The notes beneath the pieces were generated by a model. That model saw nothing but the letters and a program-made list of their open reading frames with translations, had not been told where the DNA came from and did no database searches. DNA of 64,000 bases, taken from contig NZ_SDAK01000001.1 of NCBI RefSeq assembly GCF_004210295.1, positions 1,364,001 to 1,428,000 of the forward strand, in the 5' to 3' direction. This DNA comes from Lactococcus sp. S-13 (GTDB taxonomy: Bacteria; Bacillota; Bacilli; Lactobacillales; Streptococcaceae). Position numbers and translations under genes: made by a program. The number at the start of each line of letters is the position of its first letter. Within the stretch, counting starts at the first letter, position 1. Shown here in pieces: positions 32,551-42,241 of the stretch.

Positions 32551-34044
32551 TTAGAACCCTAGTAAACTACGAAGATCAAGGGCAGAACCTGCATTTCCAC
32601 CATGTATCAATACAGCAAGCGCCAAAAGAGCTAGAAGCGTTATAAGCAACATCGCTCCTCCTTCTTTCTTGCTGACTTTTTGGCCATTTTCCTTTTTGGC
32701 CCGTGCAAATAAAACAAAACCAACCGTATATAAAATCATCGCCAACCAAACATATTGCCAACCTGAAAGGTAGAGTGCTAAAGCTTGAAAAGCAAATGTA
32801 AAGAAACCAATCAAGATATTCCCTATTGACTTTTGTTCAACGCCCAGTTTCCACAGGTAAGCTCCAACCAAAGCATAGCAAATCATGATAACAGCAGTCG
32901 CCATGTAAATGAAGACATTATAAGCATTCGCCACAAAATAAGTAATAATGATAAAGATTTGAATCATAATTTGAGTAATCATCAATGAATTACTTGGTGA
33001 ATGATACTTATTAAGTTTTCCAAACCATTCTGGCAAGAGTTTTTGTTCTGCCAGTTGTTGAGTCGCCTCAACAGGAAGCATCGTCCAAGAAAGCCAAGCA
33101 CCCAATAATGAAACAATCAAACCGACAGCCATCAGAGTTCCACCCCAGCCGCCGACCATATCATTCAAAATATAGACCAGACCTGGCGCTTTAACATTTG
33201 CCAATGTCGCTTGATCCATATAACCATATGGAAGCAAAGATAAAAGAATATAGATAACAAGTAGTACAGAAAGTCCAATGATTGTTGCTTTAGCTGTATC
33301 TGATTTTTTCTTAGCTCGATTTCCCATCATTGCAGCACCTTCGATACCGACAAAGACCCAAACCATAACCATCAAAGATCCTTTAATTTGATCAAGCAAC
33401 CCACTTCCAGACATGGCGTGCCAAACAAAACCTTTGATTGAACCGTCCGCCGCAAAATTTGTCGTAAAAGTCTGCCAGAAATGCTCGCTGAAAACTCCTG
33501 CTTTAAATAAAACAAGTCCCGTAATAGCAAACACAACCAAAGGAATCAACTTGGCAACCATGACAATCGCATTAACAATTGCTGCCGTTTCAACACCACG
33601 GTCAACCAAAATCATCAAAATCCAAGAAATTACAGAGACAATAATTACAGAGAGAATCGTTAGCGAGCCATTTGATTCAGCAAATTTTCCGGGAAAGAAA
33701 TAGTCCGCAGAGGTCATCATCAGAACTGCAAAGCCGATTGTTCCTGTCCACGCTGAAATCCAATAACCCCAGCCCGACAAGAATCCGACAAAGTCTCCAA
33801 AACCTTCTCGTGCATAGTCAGATACTCCAGATAATGTCGGCTTCAATCGAATCAAACGATTAAAACTCAAAACCAACATCAACATTCCAAAACCAATAAA
33901 GAGCCAAGAAACAACAACACCGCCGGGAGTTGCTCCACTTGCTAAGTCATTAGCGAGATTAAATACTCCCCCACCGATTGCTCCTGAAATAATAATCGCA
34001 ACGAGTGCAAAAAGGCCTATTCCTTTTTCGTTCTTATTTTCCAT
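32551..34044 (-). CDS. arcD2: Arginine/ornithine antiporter (paralogue 2)
   Basis: A 497-residue APC-superfamily antiporter with about 12-13 helices. It has the ArcD hallmarks IISGAIGGGVFNLANDLA near the N-terminus and WVFVGIEGAAMMGNRAKKKSD in the middle. It exchanges extracellular arginine for ornithine, and L. lactis ArcD2 also handles alanine exchange. It is the last gene of the arc cluster. It shares the overall sequence with arcD1 but lacks the second C-terminal hydrophobic extension of that copy. TATGCAT boxes and a TATAAT-rich region lie upstream, so it may have its own promoter. Confidence 0.93.
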   Translation of the reverse strand: MENKNEKGIGLFALVAIIISGAIGGGVFNLANDLASGATPGGVVVSWLFIGFGMLMLVLSFNRLIRLKPTLSGVSDYAREGFGDFVGFLSGWGYWISAWTGTIGFAVLMMTSADYFFPGKFAESNGSLTILSVIIVSVISWILMILVDRGVETAAIVNAIVMVAKLIPLVVFAITGLVLFKAGVFSEHFWQTFTTNFAADGSIKGFVWHAMSGSGLLDQIKGSLMVMVWVFVGIEGAAMMGNRAKKKSDTAKATIIGLSVLLVIYILLSLLPYGYMDQATLANVKAPGLVYILNDMVGGWGGTLMAVGLIVSLLGAWLSWTMLPVEATQQLAEQKLLPEWFGKLNKYHSPSNSLMITQIMIQIFIIITYFVANAYNVFIYMATAVIMICYALVGAYLWKLGVEQKSIGNILIGFFTFAFQALALYLSGWQYVWLAMILYTVGFVLFARAKKENGQKVSKKEGGAMLLITLLALLALAVLIHGGNAGSALDLRSLLGF

Positions 34045-34191
34045 TTTCCTACTTTCTATTTTTTAATTATAAATATAATTAAAAAGTTGTATAATTTCAT
34101 CAATCAATATAAAATGACCTCTGAATATAGAGATCATTATATATTCTTTTTATTATAATTATACTTTCTACTTTTTCTATTATACATTTTT

Positions 34192-34198
34192 TATGCAT
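34192..34198. promoter_or_regulatory. TATGCAT box upstream of arcD2
   Basis: TTATGCATTTTT at 34191-34202, like motifs upstream of arcT and arcA; possible ArgR-type operator half. Confidence 0.4.
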
Positions 34199-34234
34199 TT
34201 TTTCCAAATAGAACCTGTGAAATTTTTGGTTTTT

Positions 34235-35365
34235 TTAAGCTTGATATACTCGCAAGAAATCCGACAAGGCCTGCAAACCTTGACGTAGCGTGCTTTCATC
34301 CGTACAATAACCAATCCGAGCATAACCCGGTAATGCAAAGCGATTTCCCGGAATAATCAAAACACCTTTTTCTTTCAAAAGTTGGATAGCAAAATCTTCT
34401 GTTTGCGCTGGATCCAATTGCTCAAATTTTACAAAGCTCACGGAAACATCATGAGGGAAGACCATAGAAACCAGCGGTTCATTTTCCACCCATTCCTTCA
34501 AAATCGCTAGATTCTTTTTGACAATTTTGCGAGCACGCGCAAGCACTTTATCTTTGTGTTTCAAGACCAAAGCCGCTACAGCATCATCAAAGACCCCTGT
34601 GCAAATTAAGGTATAATCCCGAATTTTTCTAAATTCATCGCAAAGTTCTCGATTTTGCGTTGCAACCCAACCCACTCGAATGCCTGGGACAGAGTAAGTT
34701 TTAGAAATGGAGTTGGTTGAAATTCCCTTTTCGTACATATCAGCAATTGGACGATAGTCTGTCGTTTCATCAAGTGGTAAGTAGACTTCATCACACAAGA
34801 TATATGCATCAACACTCCGAGCAATTTCCACAACTTCAGCCAGAAATTTCGGACTCATAATCGCTCCTGTGGGCTGAGCTGCATTATTCAAACAGATGAG
34901 CTTTGTACTAGGCTTAACCAAGCGGCGCAACTCTGAAAGTTCCGGTAACCAATTGTTTTCTTCACGAATTTCCCAATAATCTACCTGTGCTCCTAAAGTT
35001 TTTGGCCAATCATAGAGTTGTTGGTAAGAAGGATATTGAGCAATAACATGATCACCCTGACCAATCAAACCCAAAATGGCCATAAAATTGGCACCAGTCG
35101 CCCCATTAGTAGATAGGATATTGTCTTCAGGGACTCTAGTGTAAAGCTTTGCAACTTCTGATTTGAAAGCGGGCGAGCCTTCAATCCAGCCATAGCTGAA
35201 TTTTTCTTTCATCAGGTTTTCCATGAAAGCTTTGCCGCCGTCATCTTCAAATGCTAAAATCTCTTCTAAGGTTAGTGAATCAATCGTTGATTGAGCAATA
35301 TCTATCTTCGCTGATTTTTCCCAGACATTAAGCCAATCTTCACATCCAAATTGTGTAAGTTCCAT
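34235..35365 (-). CDS. arcT: Aminotransferase ArcT
   Basis: A PLP-dependent class I/II aminotransferase of 376 residues. The PLP lysine is in SISKTYSVPGIRVGW, with upstream LICLNNAAQPTGAIM and CDEVYLPLD. It is always in lactococcal arc clusters; its substrate is unsettled. The start MELTQFGCEDWLNVWE matches the family start, but its AGGAG is 17 bases away. A 24-residue longer frame begins inside a TATGCAT box, so I regard that part as regulatory sequence. Confidence 0.87.
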   Translation of the reverse strand: MELTQFGCEDWLNVWEKSAKIDIAQSTIDSLTLEEILAFEDDGGKAFMENLMKEKFSYGWIEGSPAFKSEVAKLYTRVPEDNILSTNGATGANFMAILGLIGQGDHVIAQYPSYQQLYDWPKTLGAQVDYWEIREENNWLPELSELRRLVKPSTKLICLNNAAQPTGAIMSPKFLAEVVEIARSVDAYILCDEVYLPLDETTDYRPIADMYEKGISTNSISKTYSVPGIRVGWVATQNRELCDEFRKIRDYTLICTGVFDDAVAALVLKHKDKVLARARKIVKKNLAILKEWVENEPLVSMVFPHDVSVSFVKFEQLDPAQTEDFAIQLLKEKGVLIIPGNRFALPGYARIGYCTDESTLRQGLQALSDFLRVYQA

Positions 35366-35430
35366 ACTGTTGTATGCAAATTCTCCTGTTTTCGAAAAAG
35401 TTTGAGAATTTGTCTTCCTCTCTTTATTTT

Positions 35431-35490
35431 TATGCATTTATCTATTCGTCTGCTTTTTGAGACAACTTAAATAATCATGCATTTTTATCA
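35431..35490. promoter_or_regulatory. Two TATGCAT-type boxes upstream of arcT
   Basis: TTTTTATGCATTTAT around 35431-35437, and CATGCATTTTTATCA at 35476-35490. Spacing is ~45 bases. Candidate ArgR/AhrC operators. Confidence 0.45.
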
Positions 35491-35599
35491 TAAGTTAATT
35501 GTACAATATTTATTGAGAAAATGTCAGATAGTTTGTATTTTATCAATTACTTTTTTCTCTAAGCAAAAAATGCCACATCAGAAATGCGGCATTTTTGAT

Positions 35600-36544
35600 T
35601 TAAGGGATAATCTTTGTTCCTGAATCATTGTTCAAGAAGTCTTCCAGATTTTCCAAAGATGTGATTGTTGCAGGACGACCAGTACGGTTTACAAATTCCA
35701 TTGCAGCTTGTACTTTCGGTAGCATTGAGCCTGCGGCAAATTGTTCTTCATCAATATAAGCTTGCATTTCTGCCATTGTCACTGTTTCAAGTTTCTTTTG
35801 GTCTGGTTTGTTGAAGTTGACAAAAACATTATCAACTGCAGTCAAAATCAACAGATTGTCAGCTTCCACAAGTTCGGCAACTTTAGCGGCTGAAAAATCT
35901 TTATCGATAACAGCTTCAACGCCTTCGTATCCTTCACTTGTTTCAACAACAGGAATACCACCACCGCCAGATACAGTAACTAAAACACTTGATGAAATCA
36001 ATGGTTTAATCGCTGCTGCTTCAACGATACGGGTTGGTTTTGGACTTGGAACAACACGACGGTAGCCACGCCCAGAATCTTCAACAAATACCCAATCTGG
36101 ATATTGAGCTTGCATTTCTGCAACACCCGCTTCATCGTAAAATGGACCAATTGGTTTTGTTGGTTTTTCAAAAGCTGGATCTTTAGAATCAACTACTGTC
36201 CGCGTTACAACTGAAATCACAGGAACACGTTCCATATCATTTTTGATTAAGGCACGCGTGAAGGCTTGTCCCATCCAAAAACCAATTTGACCTTGGGTCA
36301 TCGCAACTGCCGTGTCAAGTGGCATTGCTGGATTTTTGGCACTGTCTGCTGCCAATTGTTGCAACAATAAATTGCCAACTTGTGGACCATTACCATGAGT
36401 GACAACCATTTCCACGTCATTATTTCTAATTAAAGGAATCAATTTTTCAGCTGTTGTCACCAAGGCTTGTTCTTGTGCTTTTGCTGTTGGGTCATCTGTC
36501 AAGATGGCATTCCCACCAAGCGCTACAACGATACGTCTTACCAT
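35600..36544 (-). CDS. arcC2: Carbamate kinase (paralogue 2)
   Basis: A 314-residue amino-acid-kinase-fold enzyme making ATP from carbamoyl phosphate and ADP, the energy-yielding step of the ADI pathway. It has VVALGGNAIL, THGNGPQVGNLLLQ, VSGGGGIPV and the C-terminal SGTKIIP. It is about 70% like arcC1 by eye. The AAGGAGAAA ribosome binding site is strong. A three-way-junction RNA element lies between it and arcC1. Confidence 0.96.
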   Translation of the reverse strand: MVRRIVVALGGNAILTDDPTAKAQEQALVTTAEKLIPLIRNNDVEMVVTHGNGPQVGNLLLQQLAADSAKNPAMPLDTAVAMTQGQIGFWMGQAFTRALIKNDMERVPVISVVTRTVVDSKDPAFEKPTKPIGPFYDEAGVAEMQAQYPDWVFVEDSGRGYRRVVPSPKPTRIVEAAAIKPLISSSVLVTVSGGGGIPVVETSEGYEGVEAVIDKDFSAAKVAELVEADNLLILTAVDNVFVNFNKPDQKKLETVTMAEMQAYIDEEQFAAGSMLPKVQAAMEFVNRTGRPATITSLENLEDFLNNDSGTKIIP

Positions 36545-36569
36545 TTATTTCTTTTCTCCTTCAAATATA

Positions 36570-36648
36570 AGAAACTGAAAACGTTAGAAAATCAGTCTTT
36601 TCTAACGCTAGATAAGGTACTGAAAGTCATCTCCTTATCTTAGTTTCT
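36570..36648 (-). ncRNA. Three-way-junction RNA element between arcC1 and arcC2
   Basis: Closing helix AGAAACT/AGTTTCT (36570-36576 with 36642-36648) encloses hairpins CGTTAGAAAA/TTTTCTAACG (36582-36607) and GATAAGG/CCTTATC (36611-36639). It is a cis element in the arc mRNA; no T-run of terminator strength follows. Confidence 0.6.
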
Positions 36649-36765
36649 CATGTTTCAAATTTCGTTTTTGAGAGCTGGCAATTTAAGACAGAGGGGTATT
36701 CCTGCAGTTTTCAGGACCCTCTTCATCTTTTTGCTGTCGCCTCATCACTTATCCTTATGCTTATT

Positions 36766-37710
36766 TCAGGGAACAATTTTTGTTCCGCTACCAAATTTTA
36801 CAAAGTTTTCAACATTGTCAAGGCTTGTGATTGTCGCAATTTTTCCTGTGCGTTCAACAAAGCTTACCGCTGCTTCAACTTTTGGTCCCATTGAACCTTT
36901 GGCAAAGCGTTGCTCATCAATATAAGTACGCATTTGAGCGACACTGACTGTATCCAGATGAACTTGGTCTGGTTTTCCATAATTTAGGAAAACATCTCCA
37001 CCATTAGTCAAAATCAAAAGTTCATCTGCTTCAACCATTTCGGCAAGTTTTGCTGCAGAGAAGTCTTTATCAATAACTGCTTCAACTCCTTTGTAGCCAT
37101 TTCCGTCTTTTACGACAGGAATTCCACCGCCACCAGAGGCAATGAGTAAGCTTCCTGATGCCAAGATTGGTGCAAAAGCTTTAGCTTCAATGATCTCCAA
37201 AGGTTTTGGACTTGGCACAACACGACGGTAGCCACGACCTGCATCTTCCATGAGTTCCCACTCAGGAAACTGAGCTTGGATTTCTGGCAATTGTTCTTCT
37301 GTATAGAAAGGACCGATTGGTTTAGTTGCGTCTTTGAAGGCTGGATCGTTTTCGTCAACCAGTGTTTGAGTGACTGCTGAAATGACTGGATAAGCTGATA
37401 AACCATGATTTGCCATTGCTCTTGTGAATGCTTGAGCTGTCCAGAAACCGATTTCTCCTTGGGTCATCGCTCCTACACTGTCAAGGGGCATTGCTGGATT
37501 TTTTTCACTATCCGCAGCTAATTGTTGTAAAAGAAGATTACCAACTTGTGGCCCGTTGCCATGAGTTACGACCATTTCTGTGTCGTTACCCTCAATCAAT
37601 GGCATCAATTGTTCTGCAGTTACTTCGAGTGCTTTTTTCTGCGCTTGTGCTGATGGATCTGTTGTTAAAATAGCATTTCCACCAAGCGCTACGACAATAC
37701 GTCTTACCAT
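36766..37710 (-). CDS. arcC1: Carbamate kinase (paralogue 1)
   Basis: A 314-residue carbamate kinase with the same motifs as arcC2 (VVALGGNAIL, THGNGPQVGNLLLQ, ASGGGGIPV). It follows arcD1 in the operon. The region before the ATG lacks a good Shine-Dalgarno; the nearest AAAGGA is about 80 bases upstream. It can form small hairpins (ACTTC..GAAGT), so translation may be structure-controlled. Confidence 0.96.
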   Translation of the reverse strand: MVRRIVVALGGNAILTTDPSAQAQKKALEVTAEQLMPLIEGNDTEMVVTHGNGPQVGNLLLQQLAADSEKNPAMPLDSVGAMTQGEIGFWTAQAFTRAMANHGLSAYPVISAVTQTLVDENDPAFKDATKPIGPFYTEEQLPEIQAQFPEWELMEDAGRGYRRVVPSPKPLEIIEAKAFAPILASGSLLIASGGGGIPVVKDGNGYKGVEAVIDKDFSAAKLAEMVEADELLILTNGGDVFLNYGKPDQVHLDTVSVAQMRTYIDEQRFAKGSMGPKVEAAVSFVERTGKIATITSLDNVENFVKFGSGTKIVP

Positions 37711-37801
37711 AATTAAGCTATGAGTTTCACTTCTTTTTGAAGTTCCAAGAGTTAATTTCTCTTAGTATGTCCTCAAATGTGAACTCTATCCTTTCTTCTT
37801 G

Positions 37802-39382
37802 CTAGTTTTTTACTTCTTTTTTACTGATGTCACCACGAACAACAAAGTAAACAATGAAAGTAACAATAATCAGTGGAACTACCGCTACAAGAAGGGTATT
37901 TCCGTCAATTCCAAGAGCATCTTGAAGGCCTAACCAGTTGCCATATACGCCAAAGATAGCCAAGACTCCCAAAACAGTCAGAATAACTGCTGAAATCATT
38001 TCCCCACCGCTCATTTTGCTGCCGTATTCTTTTTTGCCTAAAGCATAAAGGATGAAGCCGACTGCATAGAGAATGAGTGAGAGCCATACGAATTGCCATC
38101 CTGAGTAGTAAAGGGCAACGATTTGGAAGGCTGCTGCGATGAACCCGATGATAATGTTGCTTGTTTTCTTTTCTTGGATTCCTAATTTAAAGAGGTAGAG
38201 TCCAACTAAAGCGTAACAAATCATGATTACTGCTGTACAAAGGTAAACAAAGACATTGTAAGCATCTGCAACAAAATAAGTAACAATCAAGAAGATTTGG
38301 ACGATCAATTGAGTCAAGAGCAATGAATTGCTTGGTGCACCATTTTTATTGAGTTTACCAAACCAGCTTGGAAGTAATTTTTGATCAGATAATTGTTGGG
38401 TTGCTTCAACTGGAAGCATTGTCCATGAGAGCCAAGCACCCAAGAGGGAGATAACGAGACCGATTGCCATGAGTGAGCCACCCCAGCCACCAACCATCGC
38501 GTTCAAGATGTGAACCAAACCAGGTTGTCCTGTGTTAGCCAATTCTTGTTGGCTCATAAAGCCGTAAGGTAGAAGTGAGAGCAAGATGTAAATCACCAAA
38601 AGAGCAATCAAACCTAAGATTGAGGCTTTCCCTGCATCAGATTTGCGTTTGGCACGGTCACCCATCATTGCGGCTCCTTCGATACCAACAAAGACCCAAA
38701 TCATGACCATAAGTGATCCTTGGACTTGGCTAAAGAGGTCTCCACCCGTCATATTTGACCAAGTGAGGCTCTTGATGACGCCATCTGCGTTTGTGTTAGC
38801 AACAAAATTTTGCCAGAAATGAGCACTGAATACGCCAGCTTTGAAAGTAACAATCCCTGCAATCACAAAGACGAACAAAGGAATTAATTTTGCGACAAGA
38901 ACGACAGCATTGATAACTGCTGCTCCTTCAACGCCACGCATAACAAGTAGGGTCAGTCCCCATGAAACGAGTGATACGACAATGACTGATAGGAAAGTCA
39001 GTGAGCCATTTTTAGCTTGAAAGACGCCAGGGAAGAAATAGTCTACTGAAGTCATCATCAAAACGGCAAAGGCAATGTTCCCCGCCCAAGCAGACAACCA
39101 ATAGCCCCAGCCTGAGATGAAACCGACCATATTTCCAAATCCAGCGCGTGCATAATCAGACACCCCAGAAAGTTCAGGTTTATTAACCACCAAATGATTG
39201 AGGGATAAAACCAACATTAAAATACCAAAACCAATAACGATCCAAGAAACGATAACGCCACCTGGTGTTGCTCCTGTAGCTAAATCGTTTGAAAGGTTGA
39301 ATACCCCACCACCAATTGCACCAGAAACAATGATTGCGACTAGGGCTGCTAGTCCAATTCCATTTTTATTTTCTGTTTCCAT
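37802..39382 (-). CDS. arcD1: Arginine/ornithine antiporter (paralogue 1)
   Basis: A 526-residue APC-type antiporter with 12 or more helices (IIVSGAIGGGVFNLSNDLA, WVFVGIEGAAMMGDRAKRKSD) and two extra C-terminal hydrophobic segments compared with arcD2. It is the main arginine-in/ornithine-out exchanger of the ADI pathway by synteny. It is separated from arcB by 228 bases that carry three copies of the dispersed repeat. Confidence 0.95.
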   Translation of the reverse strand: METENKNGIGLAALVAIIVSGAIGGGVFNLSNDLATGATPGGVIVSWIVIGFGILMLVLSLNHLVVNKPELSGVSDYARAGFGNMVGFISGWGYWLSAWAGNIAFAVLMMTSVDYFFPGVFQAKNGSLTFLSVIVVSLVSWGLTLLVMRGVEGAAVINAVVLVAKLIPLFVFVIAGIVTFKAGVFSAHFWQNFVANTNADGVIKSLTWSNMTGGDLFSQVQGSLMVMIWVFVGIEGAAMMGDRAKRKSDAGKASILGLIALLVIYILLSLLPYGFMSQQELANTGQPGLVHILNAMVGGWGGSLMAIGLVISLLGAWLSWTMLPVEATQQLSDQKLLPSWFGKLNKNGAPSNSLLLTQLIVQIFLIVTYFVADAYNVFVYLCTAVIMICYALVGLYLFKLGIQEKKTSNIIIGFIAAAFQIVALYYSGWQFVWLSLILYAVGFILYALGKKEYGSKMSGGEMISAVILTVLGVLAIFGVYGNWLGLQDALGIDGNTLLVAVVPLIIVTFIVYFVVRGDISKKEVKN

Positions 39383-39481
39383 ATTATTCCTCTCATTGAT
39401 TTCAATCGTTAAAACAGTCTAATTTTGCTTAGACTGCTTTGAACGACGTAAATCAAAGTTTGTCAGCACTTTTGACAATTC

Positions 39482-39558
39482 CGTCAGCATTTTCTCTGCT
39501 TCCATTCAATTTCGTCAGTAATTTTTCTGCGTCAATTGAATCCGTCAGTAATTTCTCT
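39482..39558 (+). repeat. Three dispersed-repeat copies between arcB and arcD1
   Basis: Words at 39482 (CGTCAGCATTTTCTCT), 39513 (CGTCAGTAATTTTTCT) and 39543 (CGTCAGTAATTTCTCT), spaced 31 and 30 bases. Spacers share CAATT. Confidence 0.9.
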
Positions 39559-39610
39559 GTGCTGTTGGCTTGTTCAAGCGGCTGACAAATTCTTTCTTCC
39601 TCTTTTTTTA

Positions 39611-40678
39611 TTATTTGAAATCTTCTGGGACTGCTGGGATAAAGAGATTACCCAAAGTGGCAGCCATAATCGCTTTGATTGAGTGCATACGGTTTTCTGC
39701 TTCTTCAAATTGAACCGCGTATTTAGAACGGAAAACTTCGTCAGTGACTTCCATTTCTGTCAGGCCGTATTTTTCTTTGATTTCTTTACCGTATTCAGTT
39801 TCTGTGTCGTGGAAGGCAGGCAAGCAGTGCATGAAGATGAGTTTGCCATCTTCGTCAGCATTACCAGTCATTTTCATCATGTCCATTGTAATACGGTAAG
39901 GTGTGAGCAATTCTACACGTTCTTCCCAGTTAGATTCACCCATTGATACCCAAACGTCTGAATAAATCACGTTTGCGCCTTTAACACCTTCTTCGATGTT
40001 TGAAGTTGCAAGTGGTTTAGCGCCTGATTTTTCAGCAAATTTGTTGGCGATATCCATTACTTCTTGAGTTGGGTGAAGTGAGTCTGGCGCTACGATATGC
40101 ACGTTAACACCAAGCATAGAACCAGTTACGATGAGTGAGTTCGCCATGTTGTTACGGCCATCACCAACGTAAACAAGTGTCAAGCCTTTAAGGTGGCCGA
40201 AGTTTTCTTTAACTGTCATGAAGTCGGCGATCATTTGTGTTGGGTGCCAATCATCAGTCAAACCATTCCATACAGGAACGCCAGAGTATTTCGCCAAATC
40301 TTCAACTTCTTCTTGTGAGAAACCACGACGTTCAATCGCATCAAACATTGAGCCAAGTACGCGAGCAGTATCTTCAGTAGATTCTTTAATTCCAAGTTGG
40401 ATGTCGTTTGCACCGAGGTATTCTGGGTGAGCACCAAGGTCAATTGCAGCAGTTGTGAACGCTGCACGAGTACGAGTTGAAGTTTTTGCAAAAAGCAAAG
40501 CGATGTTTTTTCCTTCAAGATAACGATGTGGAATATTTTGTTGTTTCAAAGCTTTCAAGTGAAGGCTAAAGTCAACAAGGTAGTTGATTTCAGCTGGTGT
40601 GAAATCTTTTTCAGCCAAGAAGCTACGACCTTGGAATACTGAATTTACGTTTGCTTTTGTGATGTATGGTGATGTCAT
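39611..40678 (-). CDS. arcB: Ornithine carbamoyltransferase (catabolic)
   Basis: A 355-residue enzyme splitting citrulline with phosphate to ornithine and carbamoyl phosphate. The carbamoyl-phosphate loop [10 protein letters not shown] and ornithine-side [10 protein letters not shown] are visible. The AAAGGAAGAAATTATT sequence in front of the ATG is complementary to the sRNA candidate downstream of argR, so translation may be sRNA-controlled. Confidence 0.97.
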   Translation of the reverse strand: MTSPYITKANVNSVFQGRSFLAEKDFTPAEINYLVDFSLHLKALKQQNIPHRYLEGKNIALLFAKTSTRTRAAFTTAAIDLGAHPEYLGANDIQLGIKESTEDTARVLGSMFDAIERRGFSQEEVEDLAKYSGVPVWNGLTDDWHPTQMIADFMTVKENFGHLKGLTLVYVGDGRNNMANSLIVTGSMLGVNVHIVAPDSLHPTQEVMDIANKFAEKSGAKPLATSNIEEGVKGANVIYSDVWVSMGESNWEERVELLTPYRITMDMMKMTGNADEDGKLIFMHCLPAFHDTETEYGKEIKEKYGLTEMEVTDEVFRSKYAVQFEEAENRMHSIKAIMAATLGNLFIPAVPEDFK

Positions 40679-40732
40679 AATAATTTCTTCCTTTGTTCTA
40701 TTTTTTCTAAATTAGCTTGTCGCTGAACTTTT

Positions 40733-40809
40733 CGTCAGCATTTTCTCTATATTATTGACGCTTTCGTCAGCAATTTTTCTCTGCCAATAAATGCGTCAGT
40801 AATTTCTCT
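40733..40809 (+). repeat. Three dispersed-repeat copies between arcA and arcB
   Basis: Words at 40733 (CGTCAGCATTTTCTCT), 40765 (CGTCAGCAATTTTTCT) and 40794 (CGTCAGTAATTTCTCT), spaced 32 and 29 bases. Confidence 0.9.
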
Positions 40810-40850
40810 CATTTTTATCATCATTTTCTTAGAAATATGATGATTTGCTA

Positions 40851-42083
40851 TTAGATATCTTCACGCCACAATGGTTGAGACATACAACGTGCCCCACCAC
40901 GTCCACGACCAAGTTCGCTTGAAAGAATTTCATGAACTTTGATACCGTGTTCTTTCAAAAGTTCGATAGTCACGTAGTTACGGTCGTAAGTCACGATTTC
41001 ACCTGGTGCAATCGCAAGTGTGTTTGAACCGTCATTCCATTGTTCACGTGGTGCTGCGATTGGATCGCCACTACCACATTCAATCAAGTCAAGTTCTGAA
41101 AGGTTGAGGACTTTCTTAAGTGCCAATTTAAGATCGTTCATTCGTTCGATTTCAACTTCACCATCTTTACCAGGACGAAGAATGAAGACATTGATGTTAC
41201 CTGCACCATCCATAATTCCTGGGAATACTGTGAATTGGTCGTGGTTAATCATTGTAAATACTGTATCCAAGTGCATCATCGCATGGTTGTGTGGAATTTC
41301 AACAGCCAATACTGTGTCGAATGTTGACAATGGATTAGCGAACAATTCTTTTGCCAAGTTTTGAATTGTTTTAGATGAAGTCCGTTCAGAAACACCGATT
41401 GCAACAGTTGTTTTGTTCAAAATCAACTCATCTCCACCCTCAACACGTGTTGTGTGATTGCGGTCACGCCAGATTGGTGTGTCTTTGAAACGTGGGTGGT
41501 TAGCCATGATGTACTCTGTAATCAAGCTTTCAGGTTGACGCGCTGGGAAAGTCATTTTGTTGATTGTCATTCCGACACCCATTGAAGCTTGTGGGTCACG
41601 TGTGAAGTATGCATTTGGCAATGGGTTGAGGTAGAAATGATTTTCAGCGTCAGAACCAGCCATGTCGCTAAGTGCTGTACGTGGAATATCCAATTCATTT
41701 TTACGAACACCTGCATAAATTTTGTCGACCATATCTTTTGTTTCCATTGAAGTCAAGTATTCAGTCAAACCATCGTAAGTACGGCCTGGACGGTAACCCG
41801 CTTCATGCAACAAGCGATCCAAAAATTCACCTTTAACAGCAGATGAAGCATCAAACACTTCAGTAGCAAGATTTTCAATATAAACTGTTTCTGCTCCATT
41901 GTCACGCAATGTTTGAGCGAAGAAATCATGCTCTTTTTGAGCAATTTTGAGATAAGGAATATCATCAAATAAAAGTTGATGCATTGTATCTGGGGTAATA
42001 TTTTCTACTTCAGCACCTGGACGATGAAGGAGAACTGATTTTAATTTCCCGATTTCTGAGTTGACATTTATTCCGTTGTTCAT
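40851..42083 (-). CDS. arcA: Arginine deiminase
   Basis: A 410-residue enzyme hydrolysing arginine to citrulline and ammonia. Catalytic residues sit in HLDTVFTMI and the final GARCMSQP (nucleophilic Cys). Start MNNGINVNSEIGKLKSV after GGGAAAGGA gives the standard length. An upstream in-frame stretch covers the promoter and is not coding. Promoter TTGACA-17-TATAAT, a near-perfect cre site at the transcription start, and a TTATGCATAA palindrome ~75 bases further up indicate control by CcpA and probably ArgR. Confidence 0.98.
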   Translation of the reverse strand: MNNGINVNSEIGKLKSVLLHRPGAEVENITPDTMHQLLFDDIPYLKIAQKEHDFFAQTLRDNGAETVYIENLATEVFDASSAVKGEFLDRLLHEAGYRPGRTYDGLTEYLTSMETKDMVDKIYAGVRKNELDIPRTALSDMAGSDAENHFYLNPLPNAYFTRDPQASMGVGMTINKMTFPARQPESLITEYIMANHPRFKDTPIWRDRNHTTRVEGGDELILNKTTVAIGVSERTSSKTIQNLAKELFANPLSTFDTVLAVEIPHNHAMMHLDTVFTMINHDQFTVFPGIMDGAGNINVFILRPGKDGEVEIERMNDLKLALKKVLNLSELDLIECGSGDPIAAPREQWNDGSNTLAIAPGEIVTYDRNYVTIELLKEHGIKVHEILSSELGRGRGGARCMSQPLWREDI

Positions 42084-42121
42084 TTGTTGTGTATCCTTTC
42101 CCGTTCCAATCTTAGTATTGT

Positions 42122-42135
42122 TGGAATCGTTTACA
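42122..42135. promoter_or_regulatory. cre site at the arcA transcription start
   Basis: TGGAATCGTTTACA matches TGWNANCGNTNWCA at 13 of 14 positions. It overlaps the expected +1, a repressing position for CcpA. Confidence 0.75.
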
Positions 42136-42140
42136 AGGAA

Positions 42141-42169
42141 ATTATACAACTCCGCTTCTTTTTTGTCAA
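42141..42169 (-). promoter_or_regulatory. arcA promoter
   Basis: Minus-strand TTGACA (42164-42169), 17 bases, TATAAT (42141-42146): a consensus promoter. Confidence 0.9.
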
Positions 42170-42241
42170 GCGCTAACATTAGCATTTTAGAGCGTTTTTC
42201 GTAGTTTTTTATGTTTTTTTATTTTCTGACAATTTTACATT

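Noticed and set aside
32551-39382. arcD2/arcC2 as pseudogene duplicates
   Set aside because: Both second copies are full length with all motifs intact, so they are functional paralogues.
42084-42185. N-terminal extension of arcA
   Set aside because: The in-frame stretch covers the -10, cre site and leader; the protein from 42083 has the standard 410 residues.
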